A model generated the notes under the pieces. That model saw only the letters and a program-made list of their open reading frames with translations. It had not been told where the DNA came from and did not search any database. From CAVVGZ01 sp963841845 (GTDB taxonomy: Bacteria; Chloroflexota; Anaerolineae; Anaerolineales; Anaerolineaceae), in NCBI GenBank assembly GCA_963841845.1, contig CAWJEG010000005.1, positions 372,001-436,000 of the forward strand: a stretch of 64,000 nucleotides of DNA, read 5' to 3'. Made by a program: the position numbers and the translations under genes. Shown piece after piece: positions 8,341 through 16,561 of this stretch (positions within the stretch are counted from its first letter, which is position 1; each line of letters begins with the position of its first letter).

Positions 8341-9711
8341 TTACTTGCCCAAAGCGATGGCAGCTTCTTTCTCGCGTTCGATCATCATGTTGCGCCACAG
8401 GTAAATACAGCCAGCCATGACAGCCAATACGATAACGCCGGTGACAATAGCTCTGCCTGAGAACATCTCGGCCAGGGAAAGCATGACCCAGTTCATGTAG
8501 GACATGCCAAGCCAGGTGTAGGTGGCGAAGCCTTCAGGGGGCGTGAACGTGCCGGTCACCTGGGAAAGCTTGGTGATGGCTTCTGCGAAAATGGTAGCAG
8601 TGTAGAAGCGGGTGACGCTGATTATCACTGCATAAATCCAGGTCTTGACCAGGTCGTTTTTGGCCAGGATTACAGTACCGATGGTGGATTCAATCAGCAG
8701 GATGCTGCCGAAGGGCAGCACCTCGTTACCGGGCAGGATCACGGCAAACAGGAGCAGGACAGGGATGAGCAGGATGGCTGCAGTCCACAGCGAGGGCAAA
8801 CCAGCCAGGATAGGCCAGTCCAGACCAATGTGGAATTCGCGGCCGCTGCCTGAGAAGCGGGATTTCATGAAATCGCCAGCCGCTTCCGAGATGGGAGCCA
8901 GGGCTTCCATAAAGAGGGCAGCCACTTTGGGCATCAGGGTGAGGCCGGTAGCGGCGATAAATGCGGTGGCAAACATACCTGCAAGTGGCAATCTGCCAAG
9001 GGCGGCAATACCGAAACCAAGGATGAAGCCGATGACGTGATTCTCGCCAAAGATACCAATTTTGTCACGCAGGCCTTGTGGATCGGTTTGCAGCTTCTCA
9101 AAGAATGGGATGCGGTCAAACAGCCATGCAATCGGAGCCAGCAGAATGTTGTCAAACAGGATCAGATGCGGGCAGGAAACGCCCGGAATACCGGTTAAGT
9201 ACTGTACCTGGTTGTGGGTGTAGTCGGCAGATTTCAACTCAAGTACAATCCAGACACCGGCTAAAGCCCAGGCAGCTACAACATTGCCGGTCATATCAGA
9301 AACAAGGGCGGCCATAAATATTTTGCCCCAAACATTCCACATATCAACATTCAAACAGTTGGTCCAGCCAAGCGCCAGCATGGCAATGTTGATGGCAATC
9401 TGTACCGGGAACATGAGCACTGCATACTGCCAGGCCCAGGTGATAGCAGCCCCAGCCGTCCAGCCAATGTCCAGGGAGGTCAGTGATATTCCGGTATTTT
9501 CAATCATCGCCTGGCCGGCAGGAGCAATCCCACCAACCATGTAGCCAATGACGAGACCAACACCAGAGAAAGCCACACCGAGGGTAATGGCAGCGGAGGC
9601 AGCGCGTCCTACACCGGCACCTACGATTAGACCCAGGAGGAAGATAATAAAGCCTACAACTACGGCTGCTCCCAGGCCAAGAAACATGGTAATAAATGAT
9701 TGTATATCCAC
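8341..9711 (-). CDS. PTS galactitol-family EIIC permease
   Basis: 456-residue polytopic membrane protein with about 10-12 hydrophobic segments, start GTG at 9711 preceded by GAGGAGAGT. It matches the galactitol (Gat) EIIC family in length and in the pattern of the N-terminal third (FLGLGAAVVVGFIIFLLGLIVG, ITLGVAFSGVGLVIGYMVG, ALGWTNCLNVDMWNVW, HLILFDNILLAPIAWLFDR). It forms the membrane channel that imports a polyol or sugar while IIB phosphorylates it. IIB and IIA genes lie directly upstream, completing the transporter. Known Gat-family substrates are galactitol and other polyols or pentoses; here the substrate is unknown. Confidence 0.92.
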   Translation of the reverse strand: MDIQSFITMFLGLGAAVVVGFIIFLLGLIVGAGVGRAASAAITLGVAFSGVGLVIGYMVGGIAPAGQAMIENTGISLTSLDIGWTAGAAITWAWQYAVLMFPVQIAINIAMLALGWTNCLNVDMWNVWGKIFMAALVSDMTGNVVAAWALAGVWIVLELKSADYTHNQVQYLTGIPGVSCPHLILFDNILLAPIAWLFDRIPFFEKLQTDPQGLRDKIGIFGENHVIGFILGFGIAALGRLPLAGMFATAFIAATGLTLMPKVAALFMEALAPISEAAGDFMKSRFSGSGREFHIGLDWPILAGLPSLWTAAILLIPVLLLFAVILPGNEVLPFGSILLIESTIGTVILAKNDLVKTWIYAVIISVTRFYTATIFAEAITKLSQVTGTFTPPEGFATYTWLGMSYMNWVMLSLAEMFSGRAIVTGVIVLAVMAGCIYLWRNMMIEREKEAAIALGK

Positions 9712-9787
9712 GATTTACTCTCCTCTAAAAAATATAAATAAATTTTCAGGCTGCCCATATTTGGAACAACCTGTTTAATGAAGGATG

Positions 9788-10087
9788 CTATTCTGCTTTC
9801 AGTAACTTTTCAATCTCATCCATGACTGGTTCCAAACCGAAGCCCGTCAGGAATGGCACCCCGTTCACTCTCGGGACACCATAATCGGTTGGGTCATTGG
9901 GGGCGATATGGACCAGGATATCACATTGCTTTGATATGGATTTGAGCTGGCGGAAATTTACCACCTTTACTTCAGCAAGATTATGTAAATTGCGTTCTTT
10001 TAGTTTGTTGCGCAGCTTGTACGCGGCTGTTTCTGAAGAAGCAACACCCGAACCGCAGGCAACGAAGATCACTTTTCTACGTGGCAA
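9788..10087 (-). CDS. PTS galactitol-family EIIB component
   Basis: 99-residue cytoplasmic EIIB. The start is TTG at 10087, supported by AGGAGGT eight bases upstream on the minus strand; no ATG lies nearby. The phosphorylated cysteine is Cys11 in the P-loop-like motif VACGSGVASSE, typical of Gat/lactose-type IIB. It accepts phosphate from IIA (next gene upstream) and passes it to the sugar in IIC (next gene downstream). Gene spacing of 67-76 bases on both sides fits one transcript. Confidence 0.9.
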   Translation of the reverse strand: MPRRKVIFVACGSGVASSETAAYKLRNKLKERNLHNLAEVKVVNFRQLKSISKQCDILVHIAPNDPTDYGVPRVNGVPFLTGFGLEPVMDEIEKLLKAE

Positions 10088-10154
10088 GTTATACTACCTC
10101 CTTTCGTTACAAGACTACTCTGCGAAAACTGGGGGTGAATGAATTAATTTTCGT

Positions 10155-10658
10155 CTATAGATCCTCCTTTGCCAACTCCTCCTGAAGGAGTTCATAACAG
10201 GCTTGTGCATCAGGTACATTTCTCAGCTTTTTGAGAAAACCTTCGGTCTGGAAGCGGGTAACCAACCTCTGCAACCAGATAACCTGATCTTCCGGTTTAA
10301 TTATAGATAAAAGGAAAATAATTTCCGGATAAACATATTTATCCAGGGTTGCCATCTCAAAAAATTCAACTGGTTCGTCCAGGATGGCAACTGCCAATCC
10401 AGGTTTGATACAGTGGACAATATCTGTATGGGGGATGGCAACATGTACATCCAGGGTAGGCAGCCCGGTTGGAAATGACTTTTCCCGGGTAAGGACAGCG
10501 TCCGCATAGGTATCCTTGACATAACCTCTTTCCAGGTAAAGATCAGCAAGCTTTCGGACAACTTCTTCTTTATCTTTTGCCTTCAGCCCAACAATAATTA
10601 ACTCAGGATTTAAAAAGATCTTAAGTTCTTCCTTGAGGTCCGTTTTACTTTCTTTCAT
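10155..10658 (-). CDS. PTS EIIA component (fructose/mannitol-galactitol type)
   Basis: 167-residue EIIA domain of the PTS_EIIA_2 type. The phosphorylatable histidine is His77 in DVHVAIPHTDIVHC, preceded by the conserved TREKSFPTGLPT segment. It takes phosphate from HPr and delivers it to IIB. ATG at 10658 follows a strong purine-rich site (GGGGAGGGAAGGT). It sits between a zinc dehydrogenase gene and IIB in the same orientation. No EI or HPr gene is in the window, so these must be encoded elsewhere. Confidence 0.92.
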   Translation of the reverse strand: MKESKTDLKEELKIFLNPELIIVGLKAKDKEEVVRKLADLYLERGYVKDTYADAVLTREKSFPTGLPTLDVHVAIPHTDIVHCIKPGLAVAILDEPVEFFEMATLDKYVYPEIIFLLSIIKPEDQVIWLQRLVTRFQTEGFLKKLRNVPDAQACYELLQEELAKEDL

Positions 10659-10757
10659 ACCTTCCCTCCCCTTAGAGTTTATTAATTATATCTTAATAAT
10701 GTTAATAAATATTGGAAACAGATAAAAAAATAATTTGTTCAAAAATTATTATACAGG

Positions 10758-11825
10758 TTATTTATCCGGACATACCAGTACTTTTAATCCCTTTTTGGAT
10801 TGGGCCATTTCAAATGCCTTATCAATTTCCCTTAATGGGAATGTATGGGATACCAGACCAGACAGATCCACCTGCCGGTTGCCAATTAATGCCATAGCTG
10901 TGCGAAAATCCTGGATAGTCTGACCGGTCGTACCGGTAATATTGATTTCTTTATAGTGGATGATGTTGGAATTGATCGGAGTGATCTCACTGCCTTTGGG
11001 CAGCGTTCCAAAGAAATTAATCCGGCCAAAATAGTTCAGCGATTCGATAGCCTGGGCCTGCGCTTCACCGGAGGCCGCTGCAATAATGGCAACGTCAACA
11101 CCGACTCCGCCGGTATATTCCCTGACAGCCTCCACCAGGTTCTTTTCATAAGAACTGAAGGTATAATCAGCTCCGCTCTCTTGAGCAAGTTTCAACCGCT
11201 CAGGACTGTGTCCGCTGACAATAATCTTCCCAACTCCCAGGACACGCATCAATTTCACAAACATGATGCCAATGGCACCTGGACCAACAATGAGCACACT
11301 CTCGGTTGGTTTGGGCTCCGCCCTGCGTGTTGCCTGCACCACGCAGGAGAAAGGTTCCGTTAGAGCAGCCTCCTCGTAGGTAATCCCTTCCGGAATCTCA
11401 CTGATGTTACCCTGGACGATTGTGTCCAGGGGTACAAGCATATATTCCTGGAAACCGCCGTCAATATCCACCCCAAAACTGTAGCTGTCCGGGCAGAGCT
11501 GTGTGAACCCCCTTACACACATATCGCAGTGACCGCATCCCATATTAGGAGCTACCGCCACGCGCATCCCCGCAATTGGCCAGCTCAATCCAGGATTAAC
11601 CGCAACAACTTCACCGGAAAGTTCATGTCCGAGTACAACATGCGCACCGGGTTTTAAACGTTTATGCCCGACCCTTAATATGCGCATGTCCGTACCGCAA
11701 ATCCCGCACGCTTTCACTTTTACCAGCATGCCGTCCTTTGCAGTGAGTTCTGGAATATCCCGCTCAACAAGGACCTGCTTTTTCTCACTTTCACTGAAAA
11801 CAGATGCTAACATCTTTCCCTGCAT
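10758..11825 (-). CDS. Zinc-dependent medium-chain dehydrogenase (polyol/threonine dehydrogenase-like)
   Basis: 355 residues. Catalytic-site motifs CGICGTDMRI and LGHELSGEV, structural zinc cysteines GCGHCDMCVRGFTQLC, and nucleotide-binding IVGPGAIGIMFVK place it in the MDR family near threonine and galactitol-1-phosphate dehydrogenases. Only 8 bases separate it from the upstream RLP 2 gene (ends 11834), so the two are co-transcribed and probably act on successive intermediates. It differs substantially from the second MDR at 7155-8174, suggesting two oxidation steps in the pathway. Substrate unknown. Confidence 0.9.
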   Translation of the reverse strand: MQGKMLASVFSESEKKQVLVERDIPELTAKDGMLVKVKACGICGTDMRILRVGHKRLKPGAHVVLGHELSGEVVAVNPGLSWPIAGMRVAVAPNMGCGHCDMCVRGFTQLCPDSYSFGVDIDGGFQEYMLVPLDTIVQGNISEIPEGITYEEAALTEPFSCVVQATRRAEPKPTESVLIVGPGAIGIMFVKLMRVLGVGKIIVSGHSPERLKLAQESGADYTFSSYEKNLVEAVREYTGGVGVDVAIIAAASGEAQAQAIESLNYFGRINFFGTLPKGSEITPINSNIIHYKEINITGTTGQTIQDFRTAMALIGNRQVDLSGLVSHTFPLREIDKAFEMAQSKKGLKVLVCPDK

Positions 11826-11833
11826 GGTCGCTG

Positions 11834-13123
11834 CTATCCTTTCTTCGGCCCGTACATCTGCCAGGCAAAGCCTAACTCTTTGTTCTGTTTCGAGGCATCC
11901 TCCAGAGGCACTTTATCCATATAAGCCTGAATGGATTGGCGCATTGCTTTTAAGCCGGAAGAAAGACCCATGGGGTGTTCCTGGATGGAACCGCCCGCAA
12001 CCAGCATGACATCATTGCCTATATCTTTCATGACTTCCATGGAATTGATCGGATTAATCCCGCCGCCGGTCTGGGTGAACATTGGTTTTATGTGTCCCAT
12101 CGGCGCTTTGCTGATTTTAAACAGTTTGATGAATTTTTCGCGCAGGTGGGTGAAGCGGCCGTAGGGGACCGGGATGGCGTTGATATCAGCCCCGGCAATA
12201 CGGACCAATTTTCCGATCAGGATATGCTCACTGATACCAAAGTCGGGTGACCAGCTCATCGATCCCAGCATTCCAGGGTGGGCAAATACCGGTACATTAA
12301 TATCGGGAGCCTCTGAAAGCATTTGTAATGCGGAAATTCCAGTAGTCAGAGGAGTCAGCATCAGGCCATTCGCACCTGCTTCAATTGCCCGCCGGGCATC
12401 CTCCAGCATGCGGTCCGGACGGTTGGTAATGCTGACCAGGTACATCTTGTGTTCGCCGGTTTCTTCAAATACACGTTTCTCCATTTCCATGCATAACCGC
12501 ACACGGTCCACCATCTTATAATCCCCGCCGTATGCCATCAACTCGTCATCCTTGATTACATCCGCTCCGCCTATTGCATGCTGGTAAAAAATATTCGCGG
12601 CAGTTTTGGCATCAACCCCGACACACGGTTTCAATATGCTGCAGATCAGCGGGCGCTCTGTTCCAAAGAAATCACGTACACCTTTAAGGCCAATCTTGGG
12701 TCCCTGGAAGGCGTCAAGGAACCGCTTTGGCAAATCCAGGTCAACCAGTTTCAACATACCGCTCATGGATACATCACTCAGGATGGTTGTCAGCATCATG
12801 GGAATCTGAAACCCGGTATTCTCCACAGGGAAAGCAACCCGGGCCATGTGAACCTGCCACTCGCCTTCTTCCTTGCTGGTGCGGCTTTCATGGTCAGGTA
12901 TGGGTATGAGTGAGAGAAGCCTGCCCCCGCGGGTTTCCATCAAATAGTCCATGCCTTTCATCTTGAACACCCCGCGGCCAACGGTTTGCTCAACAGCAAT
13001 TGCCGCTGCACGTGAAAGCATATCCTCCTCTGCCGGACCCTGCATCAGGTAGGTCGCTATTACATAAGAATCCAGGTCGATTCCCTCACTTAATCCAATG
13101 ATATGATCTTCCAGGGCTGCCAT
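11834..13123 (-). CDS. RuBisCO-like protein (RLP 2, intact)
   Basis: 429 residues, uninterrupted. It begins MAALEDHIIGLSEGIDLDSYVIATYLMQ after a CGGAGGTAA ribosome site. Core motifs: CSILKPCVGVDAKT (active-site lysine), GGADVIKDDELMAYGG (Lys/Asp/Glu magnesium-carbamate triad retained), VFAHPGMLGSMSW (histidine position conserved), and VAGGSIQEHPMGLSSG (phosphate loop). The catalytic loop-6 lysine of carboxylating RuBisCO is absent (FTQTGGGINPINS instead). It is the first gene of the minus-strand run with the PTS and dehydrogenases. It shares organisation and length with RLP 1 but is clearly diverged, so the pair probably performs distinct or consecutive reactions. Known sugar-pathway RLPs include the 3-oxo-isoapionate-4-phosphate decarboxylase and transcarboxylase/hydrolase of D-apionate catabolism; equivalence here is a hypothesis. 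Confidence 0.9.
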   Translation of the reverse strand: MAALEDHIIGLSEGIDLDSYVIATYLMQGPAEEDMLSRAAAIAVEQTVGRGVFKMKGMDYLMETRGGRLLSLIPIPDHESRTSKEEGEWQVHMARVAFPVENTGFQIPMMLTTILSDVSMSGMLKLVDLDLPKRFLDAFQGPKIGLKGVRDFFGTERPLICSILKPCVGVDAKTAANIFYQHAIGGADVIKDDELMAYGGDYKMVDRVRLCMEMEKRVFEETGEHKMYLVSITNRPDRMLEDARRAIEAGANGLMLTPLTTGISALQMLSEAPDINVPVFAHPGMLGSMSWSPDFGISEHILIGKLVRIAGADINAIPVPYGRFTHLREKFIKLFKISKAPMGHIKPMFTQTGGGINPINSMEVMKDIGNDVMLVAGGSIQEHPMGLSSGLKAMRQSIQAYMDKVPLEDASKQNKELGFAWQMYGPKKG

Positions 13124-13540
13124 ATTACCTCCGCGTGGCTTTTAATGGGATTTGTTTTTACGATGATCAGAATTTAATAACCTGCTACCCGAGTATTCAT
13201 CAGGCAGGCAATCTCCAAAAAGTTATTTCAATGAAAGGATTACTTTGCCTCAACTATTTTGGCTTTTGTAATTATCGCGCATTCAAGGGAATTCGTTACA
13301 GGTATATTATACCAAAAACTTCCTCGCAGTTCATAAATATAGGTGTATACTAGCCAGGTTGTTACTGGTTCGTTACAACGGTTGATATAACAATTTTGAG
13401 CATAAGTGAGTTACGATAAAAATCCATTAACCAACTTTTGAAAGCCATTCAAGGCTTTCCTGGCAATGTATTGACCCAAGGCTATTAATTGGATTTACTG
13501 TTTATCAACTATAACCAATATTTTTTTCGTGGAGGAAGAA
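13124..13540. promoter_or_regulatory. Divergent regulatory region between RLP 2 operon and aldolase
   Basis: About 400 AT-rich bases separating the minus-strand RLP/PTS operon from the plus-strand aldolase. Visible candidates: a perfect dyad GGTATA-T-TATACC at 13301-13313, and the octamer TTCGTTAC twice (about 13293 and 13369). These could be sites for a shared regulator, but no regulator gene lies in the sugar locus. No small gene or RNA recognised. Confidence 0.45.
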
Positions 13541-14197
13541 ATGTTATTAAAAGAGTTACGGGAAAAAGTCTATTACTACTGCACAGCGCTGCCCAAATAC
13601 CAGCTCGGGCATGGTTCGCAGGGAAATATCAGCGCTCTCGATCCTGAAACCGGGCTTATTGCCATTAAACCTTCAGCGATAAATTATGATGTGATGAGGC
13701 CAGAGGATATCTGCGTGGTGGATAAATTCGGGAAGCACGTGGAAGGTAAATGGAAATCCACCAGCGAAACCCCCATGCACACCATCTTTTACCGCCAACG
13801 TCCGGATGTGGGTGCTGTCATCCATACCCACGCCCCTTATGCAACTGTATTTGGCGTCATCCATGAGCCCATCCCTCCCATATTAACCGAAGCCTCCACG
13901 GGTATCGGCGGACCGGTTCGTATTGCCGCTTACCAAACCCCGGGTACAGATGCACTCGCCGAAGGAGCCTTGGATGAGATGGGGAATGATGTCTGTATCA
14001 TTCTTGCCCACCATGGTCTTCTGGCCGTTGGCCCAGACCTTGAAAAGGCATTTGACACTACCCTGGCAGTGGAAACTTCCGCCCGTCTGGTGATCATGGC
14101 GCGTTCGATGGGCGCCAAAGTGAATACCGTACCCCAGGCGGAAATTAATAAATTAAGAAAAATGTACCTGGAATACTACCATCCCAATAATGCCTGA
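13541..14197 (+). CDS. Class II aldolase/adducin-family protein (fuculose/ribulose-phosphate type)
   Basis: 218 residues from ATG 13541, chosen because GGAGGAAG (13531-13538) directly precedes it; a GTG at 13529 would overlap that site. Motifs of the family: GSQGNISALD near the N-terminus, KPSAINYD, the zinc-binding HTHAPYATVFG pair of histidines, and the third ligand in LAHHGLLAVG. These enzymes split or epimerise sugar phosphates (L-fuculose-1-P, L-rhamnulose-1-P aldolases; L-ribulose-5-P 4-epimerase) or decarboxylate 3-oxo-acid-sugar phosphates. It diverges from the RLP 2/PTS operon, so it is likely part of the same catabolic pathway, releasing a C2/C3 unit or pentulose phosphate. A strong terminator follows. 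Confidence 0.88.
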   Translation: MLLKELREKVYYYCTALPKYQLGHGSQGNISALDPETGLIAIKPSAINYDVMRPEDICVVDKFGKHVEGKWKSTSETPMHTIFYRQRPDVGAVIHTHAPYATVFGVIHEPIPPILTEASTGIGGPVRIAAYQTPGTDALAEGALDEMGNDVCIILAHHGLLAVGPDLEKAFDTTLAVETSARLVIMARSMGAKVNTVPQAEINKLRKMYLEYYHPNNA

Positions 14198-14218
14198 ACC
14201 TGACCTTGTTCGATTATC

Positions 14219-14253
14219 AAAAAAGCTCCAGCCTGACGACCGGAGCTTTTTTG
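14219..14253. terminator. Rho-independent terminator (bidirectional)
   Basis: Stem AAAAGCTCC (14221-14229) / GGAGCTTTT (14242-14250) with a 12-base loop, ending TTTTTT on the plus strand and preceded by an A-run that gives a T-run on the minus strand. Placed exactly between the convergent aldolase and LLM genes. Confidence 0.9.
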
Positions 14254-14266
14254 ATCCAATTTCTGT

Positions 14267-15167
14267 TCATGAAAATTCCGGCATGACCTTTTCGATAAAG
14301 AGGTCGATTCCGTCGAATTTTGGAAAATCCATGAAGCGCAGCATGAAGTGGGTTACACCCACATCCGTATATCGTTTGAGTGTTTGTGTCACTTGCTGGG
14401 GAGTGCCATAAACCAGAAAACGCCCTTCCTTGTCCGCAGGAGGAGCCTGTCCATCAGGAGTAATAAATACGTAAGCCCAGACTGATTTTCTAATGGATGT
14501 AAAATCCCTGCCCACATCCTGGCAGTGCGCCTGCAGCACATCCATTTTATGGGCGTATGTATCCGGATCGGTGAATGTAAAATTCATCCAGTCGGCATAC
14601 TTAGCCACCAGCTTCAATGTGACCTTTTCCCCCACCCCACCAATTAGCAGGTGCGGCACGGGATTGGGCAGCGGCTGGTTTTCAGCCTGGTGGATGGAGA
14701 GGTGCTTCCCCTCATAACTGGCAGGTGACTGCGTCCACATTGTGCGGATGATATTAACCGCATCTTCCAGCTGCTCCAATCGTACCTTGCCCGGAGGGAA
14801 GGGATACCCGTAAGCCAGGTGTTCATCCTCCTTCCAGCCAGCCCCTATTCCAAGGATGAGCCTTCCGCCGGTAAGGTACTGCAGGGTTGAAGTCATTTTT
14901 GCAATCAGCGCAGGGTTGCGGAATGACTGCGCCATTACCAGCGGACCGACGGTGAATTGGGGAAATTTTGCCGCAATGTAACGTAAGGTATGTCCAGCTT
15001 TCCAGTGTAGGTGCATTATCCTTGTGAAAATGGTCATCAAACCATAAATTGGGAAAGATGCCTGCAATATGCTCAATCGTCCGGTCATTTTCACGGCTCA
15101 GGTCTTTTATTTCAGTTCCCTGCCGGGCGACCGTGTTGCATATCCAACCAAATGATATTTTCGTCAT
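14267..15167 (-). CDS. LLM-class (luciferase-like) F420/flavin-dependent oxidoreductase (one frameshift)
   Basis: About 300 residues after repair, bacterial-luciferase-like TIM barrel. N-terminus MTKISFGWICNTV; the frame breaks near 14980 (one extra A in CTTACGTTAC; corrected reading ESWTYLRYIAAKFPQFTVGPLV). Family motifs follow: SFRNPALIAKMTSTLQYLTGGRLILGIGAGWKEDEH (the classic 'S..G R..LGLGAGW' block) and PHLLIGGVGEKVTLKLVAKYADWMNF. Cofactor may be F420 or FMN; I cannot separate them. It converges with the aldolase and is not obviously part of the sugar operon. Confidence 0.85.
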
Positions 15168-15327
15168 TATTCTTTCTCACTCCTTACATGACCGGGATTC
15201 TTCCCTGGATTTGATAGTTCAATCTTATCACTGATAGGGATGGGTGCACCTTGCAAATTTTTTGGAAGATAATTCTCATAAAGACAGCTGCTGGAGAATC
15301 ACTCCCGGAGAATACCCGTATTATCGA

Positions 15328-15336
15328 TGATATAAT
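15328..15336 (+). promoter_or_regulatory. Extended -10 promoter element
   Basis: TGATATAAT with perfect TATAAT at 15331-15336, about 57 bases before the ATG at 15393 and followed by a purine-rich ribosome site (AAGGAAAGGTGG, 15375-15386). Confidence 0.55.
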
Positions 15337-15392
15337 CTGGCACGAGATTATACCAATTTGCTTCGTTTGCATTTAAGGAAAGGTGGTTGGAT

Positions 15393-15818
15393 ATGGTTGT
15401 ACAGATCATCAGTATCTGCCTGACGATTGCGCCGGTATTTTTGCTGGTGATCGGAGCGCTGGGAGCATTTAATATCATGAGCGTAGGCCCGGTGGGATTC
15501 CCCAAGAATCACCGGGTAAATACAACATTATCCTACATCATCCTGTTTTCCGCCCTGGGGATGTTTTATTACCGATTTTCACCTGCAGATTCAGTTGCTT
15601 CCAATCTTGGTGCAATTTTAGCAATAGGCTGCTTCGTTGCCTATTCGGTAATCGTGGCCAGGAACCGAAAACAGTTCCCTCCCCGGTCATCCTTACAGCT
15701 CTACAATGAAAACAAGCTTCGTTTTGACCGCAGAAAACAGGATTGGCCATTTAAATTTGGTAAAAAATCCAACGAAAACAAACCGATTGACAACAAAAAG
15801 AAATCCACTAAAAAATAA
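15393..15818 (+). CDS. Small membrane protein with basic C-terminal tail
   Basis: 141 residues; ATG 15393 with AGGTGG six bases upstream is preferred over an in-frame TTG at 15387. Three hydrophobic segments (IISICLTIAPVFLLVIGALGAF; LSYIILFSALGMFYY; NLGAILAIGCFVAYSVIVA) followed by a cytoplasmic-type tail rich in Lys/Arg/Asn ending NKKKSTKK. Own promoter and a strong terminator directly downstream make it a monocistronic gene. No family recognised; no function proposed. Confidence 0.7.
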   Translation: MVVQIISICLTIAPVFLLVIGALGAFNIMSVGPVGFPKNHRVNTTLSYIILFSALGMFYYRFSPADSVASNLGAILAIGCFVAYSVIVARNRKQFPPRSSLQLYNENKLRFDRRKQDWPFKFGKKSNENKPIDNKKKSTKK

Positions 15819-15828
15819 AGAATAAACA

Positions 15829-15856
15829 AAAACCGCCAGTATCCTGGCGGTTTTTG
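15829..15856. terminator. Rho-independent terminator (bidirectional)
   Basis: Perfect 9-bp stem AACCGCCAG / CTGGCGGTT with TATC loop, followed by TTTTT on plus and preceded by AAACAAA (T-rich on minus). Lies between convergent genes ending 15818 and 15878. Confidence 0.93.
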
Positions 15857-15877
15857 AATCTCTTTAATTGGTAATAA

Positions 15878-16534
15878 TTATTTGTCGTAATCCGGATTCT
15901 CAAGAATTTGACTGGGTACAACGATTCCTCCAACTGCCGCAGCATTCAGCAGTATATAGGCATTGGTATCGATACGTTCCACAGAATCCATGGCAATGTC
16001 CAGGTCTTTTCCAACAGCCATCATACCATGCCGCGGAATCATGCAGGCAGCAGTACCCTTGGACTTGATCATATCAATCTTCTTGTCCATCTCGGCCACA
16101 ATGTAATCGGATAGCAGCTGGGTACCGGAAGGAGAATCACCGCTCTGTTTGATCACTCCAAATTTATAGCTTGCATAGTCAATACCTGGCATATCCTTCT
16201 CTGCAGCACAGAATACCAGCACGTTGCGGGCATGGGCATGGACTGAAGCAGTGATATGTGGATAAAACTTATTCAATAGATCAATATGAGCTTTTGATTC
16301 ACGGGAGATATCTCCAACACCATCCAATTTATTACCGGCAAGGTCTAAGATGAGGATCTGTTCCGGGTTCAATTCCCAATGAAATTTGGTACCGGCATAG
16401 CGCGGGGTCATCAATAACAGGTCACCCATCCGCACACCGATGTTGCCGCCTGCCAGGTCTGTCAGATGGCGGTCAAACATCATTTTACCCATCTTGCATA
16501 TTTTCATACGCATTGCTTGAATTTCGTTGTACAT
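15878..16534 (-). CDS. Second class II aldolase/adducin-family protein
   Basis: 218 residues beginning MYNEIQAMRMKICKMGKMMFDRHLTDLAGGNIGVRMGD. Family features: LAGGNIG (matching the usual GN[IL]S motif), TPRYAGTKF, zinc-binding SVHAHARN and the downstream histidine in MIPRHGMMAVG. Only distantly similar to the aldolase at 13541, so it likely has a different substrate. It lies 27 bases downstream of the PfkB-type kinase gene in the same orientation: kinase then aldolase is the usual order for phosphorylation followed by cleavage, as with tagatose- or fructose-1-phosphate pathways. Confidence 0.86.
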   Translation of the reverse strand: MYNEIQAMRMKICKMGKMMFDRHLTDLAGGNIGVRMGDLLLMTPRYAGTKFHWELNPEQILILDLAGNKLDGVGDISRESKAHIDLLNKFYPHITASVHAHARNVLVFCAAEKDMPGIDYASYKFGVIKQSGDSPSGTQLLSDYIVAEMDKKIDMIKSKGTAACMIPRHGMMAVGKDLDIAMDSVERIDTNAYILLNAAAVGGIVVPSQILENPDYDK

Positions 16535-16561
16535 CGTTTAATCCTCCTCGGTATCGAATAA

